DNA from: Aquirhabdus sp.
GTDB taxonomy: Bacteria; Pseudomonadota; Gammaproteobacteria; Pseudomonadales; Moraxellaceae
Reading direction: 5' to 3'
DNA: 10,420 nucleotides
Assembly (NCBI GenBank): GCA_030152425.1
Contig: JASLJP010000159.1
Span: forward strand, 1 to 10,420
A model generated the notes under the pieces. It was not told where the DNA came from, did not search any database, and saw only the letters and a program-made list of their open reading frames with translations. Position numbers and translations under genes: made by a program. Positions 1-5,312 of this stretch are shown piece after piece (the first letter of the stretch is position 1; every line of letters begins with the position of its first letter).

Positions 1-126
1 ATATTTCTCTACGTTCAAAGCAAACTTCGCACCACTTACATTAGCGCGATTACAACTCTGCAACAACAGCATTTGATCGACGCGAATGACGGTTTTGTCA
101 TGTTTTGTACGCATCGAGTGCCCAAT
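1..126. other. Noncoding gap downstream of rlmE
   Basis: This is the sequence after the rlmE stop codon, up to the window edge. In E. coli, Pseudomonas and Acinetobacter the gene after rlmE is ftsH, so ftsH is expected just beyond position 1. None of the short minus-strand ORFs here resembles the FtsH N-terminus, which begins with a hydrophobic membrane segment. There is a weak 5-bp hairpin (ATGAC at 86-90, GTCAT at 97-101) with no useful U-tract, so I do not call a terminator. Nothing else is recognisable. Confidence 0.5.
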
Positions 127-807
127 CTAGTGGTCAGCGCCATCAGAGAGATCCGCAGCCGCAGCGGTCAGCTTACGACCTTGCGCCAGCAAATAGACTT
201 CGGGCGAGCGCGGCCGCGAGGCTTTGGGCTTCACGGACTTGATGACACTAAACTCACTCATGATCGACTTGCGGTACTCATCAAAGCCTTCGCCCTGAAA
301 CACCTTGACCAAAAAACTGCCGCGTTCATCCAGCACCTTGTTGGCAAAGTCGAGCGCAAGATCGCACAGATACATCATGCGGGGTTGATCGACTGCGCTA
401 TTACCTGATGTATTGGGTGCCATATCGGAAATTACAACGTCCACTCGTCGCCCATTTAACACATCGAGTAATTGATTAAAGACGGCCTCTTCGCGAAAGT
501 CACCTTGGATGAAGGTCACATCGGCCAGATTATCCATTTCTAAAATATCGGTGGCGATGACCAAGCCGTGATCGCCCGTGAGCTTGGCGGCGATCTGTGA
601 CCAGCTCCCCGGCGCCGAGCCCAGATCAACCACAGTCATTCCGGATCGAATAATCCTATATTTATCATTGATCTCAAGCAGCTTGTACGCGGCACGTGCA
701 CGATAGCCATCTTTGTGCGCTTGCTTGACGTAGAAGTCGTCGAGATGCTCCTGCATCCACGCCTTACTGCTTTTCGAAAGTTTTTGGTTGGTGATACGGG
801 TGGCCAT
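127..807 (-). CDS. rlmE: 23S rRNA (uridine-2'-O)-methyltransferase RlmE (RrmJ/FtsJ)
   Basis: RlmE uses S-adenosylmethionine to methylate the 2'-O of U2552 in the A-loop of 23S rRNA, a late step in 50S subunit assembly in the cytoplasm. The 226-residue protein has the full FtsJ layout. The SAM-binding motif I is DLGSAPGSW at residues 61-69. The K-D-K-E catalytic set is K42 (in RAAYKLLE), D128 (in ISDMAPN), K168 (in FLVKVFQG) and E203 (in SPEVYLL). An in-frame ATG lies 15 codons upstream at 852. I prefer 807 because family members begin MATRITNQKL, a GGAA motif lies 8 nt before this ATG, and the extra 15 residues are not family-like. The length is somewhat above the E. coli protein (about 209 residues) because of an Ala/Asp-rich C-terminal tail after residue 211. 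The gene is divergent from yhbY, the usual gammaproteobacterial order, and is probably followed by ftsH outside the window. Confidence 0.96.
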   Translation of the reverse strand: MATRITNQKLSKSSKAWMQEHLDDFYVKQAHKDGYRARAAYKLLEINDKYRIIRSGMTVVDLGSAPGSWSQIAAKLTGDHGLVIATDILEMDNLADVTFIQGDFREEAVFNQLLDVLNGRRVDVVISDMAPNTSGNSAVDQPRMMYLCDLALDFANKVLDERGSFLVKVFQGEGFDEYRKSIMSEFSVIKSVKPKASRPRSPEVYLLAQGRKLTAAAADLSDGADH

Positions 808-834
808 GTGCAGTGTTCCAATCCAGATAGGGTG

Positions 835-848
835 ACGCGTCGACGCGT
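835..848. repeat. 14-bp perfect palindrome in the rlmE leader
   Basis: ACGCGTCGACGCGT reads identically on both strands. It lies 28 bases upstream of the rlmE start codon and just downstream of the candidate -10, so it would sit near the 5' end of the rlmE transcript. As RNA it would fold into a 5-bp ACGCG/CGCGU stem with a UCGA loop. It could equally be a dimeric protein's DNA site. The palindrome itself is certain; any function is inference. Confidence 0.6.
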
Positions 849-859
849 GCAATTCGATA

Positions 860-865
860 AATATA
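860..865 (-). promoter_or_regulatory. Candidate rlmE promoter -10
   Basis: On the minus strand this reads TATATT (5 of 6 matches to TATAAT), inside an AT-rich stretch. The best -35 is TTAAGA at 881-886, with a short 15-bp spacer, so the match is imperfect. Transcription would begin near 852, giving a leader of about 45 bases. The AT-rich setting and distance support a promoter here, but other registers in the ATATATA tract are equally possible. E. coli rlmE also has a heat-shock promoter; I do not see a sigma-32 consensus here. Confidence 0.28.
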
Positions 866-1030
866 TACGTTGTAACAAAATCTTAAGATGCGTTTTAAAA
901 ACGGTGTGGTGCGTGACGCTGATACTTTTAATCGGGGGTGGCATCGGGGCGCACGGCGCAGCCCGAGACGCGGGTCTATATGATGGATGGGCTATTTTAT
1001 GCCAAAAGTGCGGCGGTTGCCTGATTGTTG

Positions 1031-1055
1031 TGACCATCTATCCTGTTTATGGTCA
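1031..1055. repeat. Inverted repeat TGACCAT-N11-ATGGTCA upstream of yhbY
   Basis: Two perfect 7-bp arms (1031-1037 and 1049-1055) are separated by 11 bases. The right arm abuts or overlaps the expected -35 zone of the yhbY promoter, whose -10 I place at 1076-1081. Spacing and position fit an operator for a dimeric regulator. It is followed by TTTTA, so a weak terminator is possible, but no plus-strand gene upstream would need one. A 7-bp pair can occur by chance in a gap of this length. Confidence 0.4.
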
Positions 1056-1081
1056 TTTTACCCTGCTTTTTCGGCTACAAT
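1053..1081 (+). promoter_or_regulatory. Candidate yhbY promoter
   Basis: TACAAT at 1076-1081 matches 5 of 6 of the sigma-70 -10. The hexamer 17 bp upstream, TCATTT at 1053-1058, is a poor -35, so the promoter may be weak or activator-dependent. Transcription from about 1088 would give a leader of nearly 100 bases, containing small hairpins at 1115-1127 (CACCG/CGGTG) and 1151-1165 (TTGAT/ATCAA). Confidence 0.35.
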
Positions 1082-1185
1082 AGAGCCAAGTTTTATATTC
1101 TTGCGTCGCAGTCCCACCGATCCGGTGACTTGCGCCTGTTTTTACCCGCTTTGATTGTAGATCAATAGTCACTTAAGGTTTTGCT

Positions 1186-1509
1186 ATGACCACACTATCC
1201 ACCCAAGAACGTAAAAGCCTGCGCCGCATCGGTCACGAGCTGAGCCCGATCGTGATGCTGGGCAACCACGGCCTGTCTGATGGCGTGATCGAAGAGCTGC
1301 ACCGCGCGCTGGCCGATCATGAACTGATCAAGGTCAAAGTCGCCGGTGAAGATCGCGAACTGCGCCAAGCCCTGATCGACAGCGTGATCTCGGTCAGCGG
1401 TGCGGAAGTCGTGCAGCAAGTCGGCAAGATCATCCTGATGTACAAAAAAGCCGCCAAGCGCAATGTACACCTGTCCAATCTGGTTCGTTTCGCCCATCTG
1501 GACGACTAA
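1186..1509 (+). CDS. yhbY: Ribosome assembly RNA-binding protein YhbY (CRM domain)
   Basis: YhbY is a single-domain RNA-binding protein of the CRS1-YhbY (CRM) family. In E. coli it associates with pre-50S ribosomal particles and is thought to act in large-subunit assembly. The 107-residue protein is slightly longer than the usual 97 or so and is essentially one CRM domain. The basic N-terminus (ERKSLRRIGHEL, residues 8-19) leads to the conserved GxxG RNA-binding loop, here GNHG at 26-29. The helix LSDGVIEELHRALADHELIKVKV follows, and the closing strand is GKIILMYKKA near 80-89. A TAAGG motif 7 nt before the ATG supports this start. The gene is divergent from rlmE, another 50S maturation factor, a conserved pairing in gammaproteobacteria. 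A strong intrinsic terminator follows the stop codon. Confidence 0.95.
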   Translation: MTTLSTQERKSLRRIGHELSPIVMLGNHGLSDGVIEELHRALADHELIKVKVAGEDRELRQALIDSVISVSGAEVVQQVGKIILMYKKAAKRNVHLSNLVRFAHLDD

Positions 1510-1530
1510 GCGCTCCAGATCGCCATAACA

Positions 1531-1565
1531 AAGCCCTCGCCGATTCGTCCGCGAGGGCTTTTTTT
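1531..1565 (+). terminator. Intrinsic terminator of yhbY, possibly bidirectional
   Basis: A perfect 10-bp stem (AAGCCCTCGC at 1531-1540, GCGAGGGCTT at 1551-1560) with a 10-base loop is followed by a T-run continuing to 1565, giving seven consecutive Ts including the two closing the stem. It starts 21 bases after the yhbY stop. Read on the minus strand the same stem is followed by TTTGTTAT, so it may also end the convergent zinc-ribbon gene, whose stop is only 15 bases away. Confidence 0.93.
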
Positions 1566-1579
1566 ATGGCGCAGCCCCC

Positions 1580-2416
1580 TTATTGGGTCACAGGGGACTC
1601 GTCGCGGTGGATCGGACGGGTATCGTTAAACGGATTGACCGGATCCGGTGTGCTGGAATTGGCCGCCGCATCAGCGGCATTGTTGATGGACTGCGGCGGC
1701 GGTGAGGTATTGAACTGCACCGGATCTTGCGCGCCTTGGAACTGTTGATTGTTAAAATCTTGCGGCTGCTGCGGTGTCAGGTTGACATTGTTTTGTGGCT
1801 GCGCGCTGGGCAGGACGAGCGGACGCAGCGGCTGCTGGGTGACCGGCACTTGGTTCGGGTCGATGATCTGGGTGGTGGTCGTGCCATTGGCGGCTAGATT
1901 TGGATCGGCCGGCGAGTTCCAAAACAGATCGGAGGCCAGTCGCAGCAAGCCCCAGACAATAAACACCACAAACAACAGCCATGCAAAGCCCGCCACACGT
2001 GAAACGGTCGAATAGCCTTTTTGCAGCAGAAACCACGCAAAAATAAACGGTAAAAATAGGATACCAAGCAGCAAGGGCACACTGACCGCACGCTTGGGGC
2101 TGCGATAGGTGCGTAGCGGCACATTCAGGGGCAGCGGCTGCTTGGTCGCAGATCCGGCCTTGACCGCGGTAGGCTCAGTGGCGGCACGCGCACTGGCGCT
2201 CTGCGCGGCACCGACGGTCTCGCTGGGGATCGGGCGATCGAGCGGCGGTTGAGCCGGCGCTGGGCGCGGTGCCGGGCTGATATCAGGAGTGGCACGGACA
2301 GCAGGGGCTGGGGTGGGGTCTACGCCGACCTTGGGCACCGGCGCGCCACAATGCGGGCAACTGGCGGCCAAACTACTGACCTTGCCCTCACACTCACTAC
2401 AGATCAACAGTGCCAT
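1580..2416 (-). CDS. Uncharacterised zinc-ribbon membrane protein with Pro- and Gln/Asn-rich tails
   Basis: I do not recognise a characterised homologue. The 278-residue protein opens with a compact zinc ribbon, CSEC and CPHC with 9 residues between the pairs (cysteines near 7, 10, 20 and 23). A Pro/Ala-rich linker of about 75 residues follows (about 33-100), then a basic patch (YRSPKR). Two hydrophobic segments at about 112-132 and 141-162 look like a membrane hairpin. The C-terminal 110 residues are Pro-, Gln- and Asn-rich and probably disordered. By the positive-inside rule the zinc ribbon should be cytoplasmic, with both tails on the same side. Two ATGs are adjacent (2419 and 2416). I prefer 2416 because AGGG then lies 7 nt away and the product begins MALLICSEC like other zinc-ribbon proteins. 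It is convergent with yhbY and divergent from the efflux operon, so no functional link to either can be claimed. The gene call is strong; the function is unknown. Confidence 0.85.
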   Translation of the reverse strand: MALLICSECEGKVSSLAASCPHCGAPVPKVGVDPTPAPAVRATPDISPAPRPAPAQPPLDRPIPSETVGAAQSASARAATEPTAVKAGSATKQPLPLNVPLRTYRSPKRAVSVPLLLGILFLPFIFAWFLLQKGYSTVSRVAGFAWLLFVVFIVWGLLRLASDLFWNSPADPNLAANGTTTTQIIDPNQVPVTQQPLRPLVLPSAQPQNNVNLTPQQPQDFNNQQFQGAQDPVQFNTSPPPQSINNAADAAANSSTPDPVNPFNDTRPIHRDESPVTQ

Positions 2417-2452
2417 CATCCAACCCTTTCTCTACCGCGCTATGTGATCCTG

Positions 2453-2482
2453 ACTGTAGCTGGAATGATCGCGCAATGTAAA
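2453..2482 (-). promoter_or_regulatory. Candidate promoter of the zinc-ribbon gene
   Basis: On the minus strand the sequence reads TTTACA (2477-2482), an 18-bp spacer, then TACAGT (2453-2458): 5 of 6 and 4 of 6 matches to the sigma-70 elements. Transcription would start near 2446, giving a leader of about 30 bases containing the GAAAGGG ribosome-binding site. The -35 overlaps the first copies of the GCAA direct repeat at 2473-2502. Confidence 0.45.
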
Positions 2483-2502
2483 GGGCAATGACGTATGCAA
2501 AC
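2473..2502. repeat. Three GCAA half-sites at 12-bp spacing
   Basis: GCAATG begins at 2473 and 2485 and GCAAAC at 2497, so the GCAA core recurs exactly every 12 bp. The array lies between two divergent promoters, overlapping the -35 of the minus-strand gene and ending about 40 bp upstream of the efflux -35. Phased direct repeats of 10-12 bp are typical of OmpR-family response-regulator sites, and one such regulator is encoded downstream. The repeat is real but short; its role is inference. Confidence 0.35.
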
Positions 2503-2542
2503 CGCTGCCCAGTGCGCAGAAGTGTGCATTTATGAACAACAT

Positions 2543-2571
2543 TTAATAATTAACCCAGCCCAGCGTATAAC
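2543..2571 (+). promoter_or_regulatory. Candidate promoter of the RND efflux operon
   Basis: TTAATA (2543-2548) and TATAAC (2566-2571) are separated by 17 bp, matching 4 of 6 and 5 of 6 of the sigma-70 elements. Transcription would start near 2578 and give a short leader of about 27 bases before ATG 2605. No clear Shine-Dalgarno lies in that leader, so translation of the first gene may be weak, or the start may lie elsewhere. Confidence 0.4.
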
Positions 2572-2604
2572 CGCCGCCGCGTATCATAGCGTCACTGTAT
2601 TGTG

Positions 2605-4098
2605 ATGCTTAGACTTGCCATGTCTGTCCGGAAAAACAAACCCAGCCCCACTGGGTGGAATCCACGTCTCTGTGCCCCCGTGCTGCTCCTGCCTGCGCTC
2701 TGTGCGCTGACGGCCTGCAGTATCGGTCCCGCCTATGTCCGTCCCAGCACCCCGACCCCGAGCGCATGGCTGACGGCTGCCGATCACAGCACGGCTGCAC
2801 GCCCCAGCGCACAGTGGTGGCAAGGCTTTGGCTCGCCTGAGCTGACGTCACTGATCGAGCAAGCCTTGCGCGGCAACGACGATCTGGGTGCAGCGATGGC
2901 GCGCGTGGAACAGGCCGATGCCACCGCGCGGATCGCGGGTGCCAGTCTACTGCCGCAGGTCGATCTGGGGATAACCGCCAGCCATGGCCGTGCAGCGGCA
3001 TCCGGTGGCGGGATGCAAACCCGCAGTCAGTACAGTCCGCTGCTGTCGGCCAGCTATGAGATCGACTTTTGGGGCAAAAATCGCGCCGCGCGTGCCGCCG
3101 CCGTGTCCAGCGCCCACGCCAGCCGCTATGACCGTGCCACGATCGAACTGGCGGTGGTGAGCAGCGTGGTCAGTACCTACCTCCAAGCGCTGGCACTGCA
3201 AGATCGCATCGCCATCGCCGAACGCAACCTCGACAATGCGCAAACGATCTTAAACGGCCTGCAAACGCAGCAACGGGTAGGCATCGCTACTGCCTTGGAC
3301 ACCGCCCAGCAGGAAACCGCCGTTGCGACACTCTATGCCACGATTCCCCCGCTGAAGCTGCAGCAACGTCAGCTCTGTGATGCGCTGGCGATCCTGACCG
3401 GACAACTGCCCGAGGCCATCAACATCCACGGCAGCGGCCTGCAGGGTTTATCCACACCGGTGGTGGGCGCGGGTCTGCCCTCCGAGCTACTGACACGGCG
3501 ACCCGATGTCGCCCGCAGTGAGGCCGAACTCATCGCGGCCAATGCCAATATCACCGTCGCCCGCGCGGCGTATTTTCCCAGCATCGGCCTCACGGCCAGC
3601 GGTGGCTTTGTCAGCGGCACGTTGGCCAGTGCCCTCAGCCCAGCCAATCGCGTGTTTAATCTGGCGGCCGGACTGACCCAGCCGATCTTTGCCGCCGGTG
3701 CGATCCAAGGTCAGGTCGACTACAGCAAGGCGCGCTATGCCGAGCTACTGGCCAACTATCACAAAGCAGTGATCAGCGCCTATGCCAATGTCGAAGATGC
3801 ACTGGTGGCCGTGCAGCAAAGCGCCGAACAGCAAGCGCGCCAGCAGGCCGCGCTGGATAAAGCGCGCCGCGCCTATGGCCTCGCCCAGACCCAACTGCGT
3901 GCTGGCACGGTCAATATCCTGACCGTGCTGACCACGCAACAAGCCGTGTTTAGCGCCGAAGATCAACTGGCTCAGGTCAAACTGACCCATCTACAAGCGC
4001 TGCTGTCGCTGTATAACGCCTTGGGCGGCGGCTGGCAGCAACCACAGCCGACCCGCACCTCTGATGTCGCCCCGACCCGTTTAGGATACACCCCATGA
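2605..4098 (+). CDS. RND efflux outer-membrane channel lipoprotein (NodT/OprM family)
   Basis: This is the TolC-like outer-membrane exit duct of a tripartite pump. A long basic N-region and a hydrophobic stretch (CAPVLLLPALCAL) end in the lipobox LTAC, with the acylated cysteine encoded at 2716-2718. SIGPAYVRP follows, the classic start of mature NodT-family proteins. Two outer-membrane efflux repeats follow. Family landmarks are ASYEIDFWGKNRAAR, GIATALDTAQQE (encoded from about 3280), LLTRRPDVARSEAEL (from 3487) and AANANITVARAAYFPSIGL. Length, about 497 residues, fits the family. The start is uncertain: GTG 2602, ATG 2605 and ATG 2620 are in frame, none has a good ribosome-binding site, and all leave the lipobox intact. 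The stop overlaps the adaptor's start codon (ATGA). Placing the channel gene first, as in czcCBA, is less usual for drug-type pumps. Confidence 0.94.
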   Translation: MLRLAMSVRKNKPSPTGWNPRLCAPVLLLPALCALTACSIGPAYVRPSTPTPSAWLTAADHSTAARPSAQWWQGFGSPELTSLIEQALRGNDDLGAAMARVEQADATARIAGASLLPQVDLGITASHGRAAASGGGMQTRSQYSPLLSASYEIDFWGKNRAARAAAVSSAHASRYDRATIELAVVSSVVSTYLQALALQDRIAIAERNLDNAQTILNGLQTQQRVGIATALDTAQQETAVATLYATIPPLKLQQRQLCDALAILTGQLPEAINIHGSGLQGLSTPVVGAGLPSELLTRRPDVARSEAELIAANANITVARAAYFPSIGLTASGGFVSGTLASALSPANRVFNLAAGLTQPIFAAGAIQGQVDYSKARYAELLANYHKAVISAYANVEDALVAVQQSAEQQARQQAALDKARRAYGLAQTQLRAGTVNILTVLTTQQAVFSAEDQLAQVKLTHLQALLSLYNALGGGWQQPQPTRTSDVAPTRLGYTP

Positions 4099-5312
4099 CC
4101 GACCCGACGACTCCACAGCATCCACAGACTGCACCGCACCCCAAGCGCACCCGCATCGTCCTCATCGGCGTATCTGCCGTGGTGATCGGCAGTGTGCTGT
4201 GGTATGGCAGCGGTGTACACAGCAAAGCCGCCAAAGCAGACTCGGGCAAGCCGAAGATCGTGACGGTCGAGACCGCCAAGGTCAGCCGCCTCGATATGCC
4301 CCAGTATCTGGAAGGACTGGGCACGGTGCAGGCTTTTAATACCGTGACGGTCGGTACACGCGTCGATGGTCAACTGCAAAAGATCGCCTTTACCGAAGGG
4401 CAGACCGTGCGGAGCGGCGACGTGCTGGCACAGATCGACCCGCGCCCCAACCAAGCCGCCCTTGCCTTGGCACGCGCCAACAAAGCCAAAGACGAAGCGG
4501 CGCTGGCCAACGCCAAGCGGGATCTGGCGCGCTATCTGGTCTTAGAGCCGCAACAACTGGCCAGCAAGCAAACGCTGGATGCCCAGCGTGCGGTGGTGGC
4601 CGGACTGGCGGCGCAGGTACAGGCCGACCAAGCCGCCGTGGACAATGCCCAAACCCAAGCCGACTACACCACCATCCGCTCGCCGATCAGTGGCCGTACC
4701 GGGATCCGCTTGGTCGATGTCGGCAATATCGTGCATAGCAGTGACACCAGCGGCATCGTGGTGGTGACTCAGCTCCAGCCCATCTCGCTGATCTTTACCC
4801 TGCCCGAAGAGTCGCTGCCACAGGTCAACCAAGCCTTGGCCAGCGGGACGGTCAAAGTCGCGGCTCTGTCACGCGATGGCACACAGACCCTGGATCAGGG
4901 CAGCGTGACACTGGTGGACAACCAGATCAACCAAGCCACCGGCACCATCAAGCTCAAAGCGAGCTTTCCCAACAGCACACTGCAGCTCTGGCCGGGGCAG
5001 TTCATCAACGCCCGCCTGCTGCTTCAGGTCCATAAACAGGCCCTGACCATCCCAGATAGTGCCGCCCAGCGCGGCCCAGAGGGGTTGTTTGCTTATGTGG
5101 TCAAAGCGGACTCGACCGTCGAGGCGCGTCCGATCCAAACCAGCACCGACAACGGTAAATTCATGGTCGTTGATCGCGGGCTAAGCGAGGGTGAGCAGGT
5201 GGTGACCAGCAACCACTACCGCCTGCAACCGGGTGCAACGGTCAAAATTCACGCGCACCAATCCCCCGCCAGTCACACGGAGCAGGCCGCGACCAGAGAG
5301 ACTGCGCCATGA
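4095..5312 (+). CDS. RND efflux periplasmic adaptor (membrane fusion protein, MdtA-like)
   Basis: The adaptor bridges the inner-membrane permease and the outer-membrane channel. The 405-residue protein has a basic cytoplasmic N-terminus and one hydrophobic segment (IVLIGVSAVVIGSVLWY, about 21-37). There is no lipobox cysteine, so it is probably anchored as an uncleaved signal-anchor or cleaved at an ordinary signal site. The usual adaptor order follows. The first lipoyl half is at about 83-116 (VTVGTRVDGQLQKIAFTEGQ, then GDVLAQIDPR). An alpha-hairpin spans about 117-190, and the second lipoyl half begins YTTIRSPISGRTG (191-203). The beta-barrel is about 228-312 and the membrane-proximal domain about 315-385. 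The PQYLEGLGTVQAFNTVTVG stretch and the overall layout resemble MdtA/MuxA. The tail after 385 contains three histidines and is probably flexible. TTAGGA lies 8 nt before the ATG, which overlaps the upstream stop by 4 bases, implying coupled translation. Confidence 0.95.
   Translation: MTDPTTPQHPQTAPHPKRTRIVLIGVSAVVIGSVLWYGSGVHSKAAKADSGKPKIVTVETAKVSRLDMPQYLEGLGTVQAFNTVTVGTRVDGQLQKIAFTEGQTVRSGDVLAQIDPRPNQAALALARANKAKDEAALANAKRDLARYLVLEPQQLASKQTLDAQRAVVAGLAAQVQADQAAVDNAQTQADYTTIRSPISGRTGIRLVDVGNIVHSSDTSGIVVVTQLQPISLIFTLPEESLPQVNQALASGTVKVAALSRDGTQTLDQGSVTLVDNQINQATGTIKLKASFPNSTLQLWPGQFINARLLLQVHKQALTIPDSAAQRGPEGLFAYVVKADSTVEARPIQTSTDNGKFMVVDRGLSEGEQVVTSNHYRLQPGATVKIHAHQSPASHTEQAATRETAP

Larger units (their letters stand above)
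808..1185. other. Divergent rlmE/yhbY intergenic region (378 bases)
   Basis: This gap separates two divergent genes and looks noncoding. The open frames across it on either strand have no recognisable family features and mostly shadow rlmE. The part nearest rlmE (about 850-900) is strikingly AT-rich, with ATATATA and TTTTAAAA tracts, as expected for a promoter zone. The part from about 935 to 975 is GC-rich. It holds a candidate rlmE -10, a 14-bp palindrome, a TGACCAT/ATGGTCA inverted repeat, a candidate yhbY -10 and a small leader hairpin at 1115-1127, listed separately where they can be supported. I see no tRNA or known structured RNA, although a small RNA in 900-1030 cannot be excluded by eye. 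Confidence 0.5.

Noticed and set aside
86..101. Hairpin ATGAC/GTCAT as an rlmE terminator
   Set aside because: The stem is only 5 bp and no U-tract follows on the minus strand.
1..126. Start of ftsH at the left edge
   Set aside because: The minus-strand frame open to the edge does not resemble the FtsH N-terminal membrane segment, so the ftsH start probably lies outside the window.
73..408. 111-codon plus-strand frame opposite the end of rlmE
   Set aside because: It is antisense to a fully conserved rlmE catalytic region and has no recognisable domain; a shadow frame.
636..1083. Open frames on both strands across the rlmE start and the rlmE/yhbY gap
   Set aside because: They overlap rlmE or its promoter zone, lack good ribosome-binding sites and resemble no family.
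2513..2528. Imperfect inverted repeat TGCGCA-GAAG-TGTGCA in the divergent control region
   Set aside because: The arms are only 6 bp with a mismatch and match no operator I know; too weak to list as a site.
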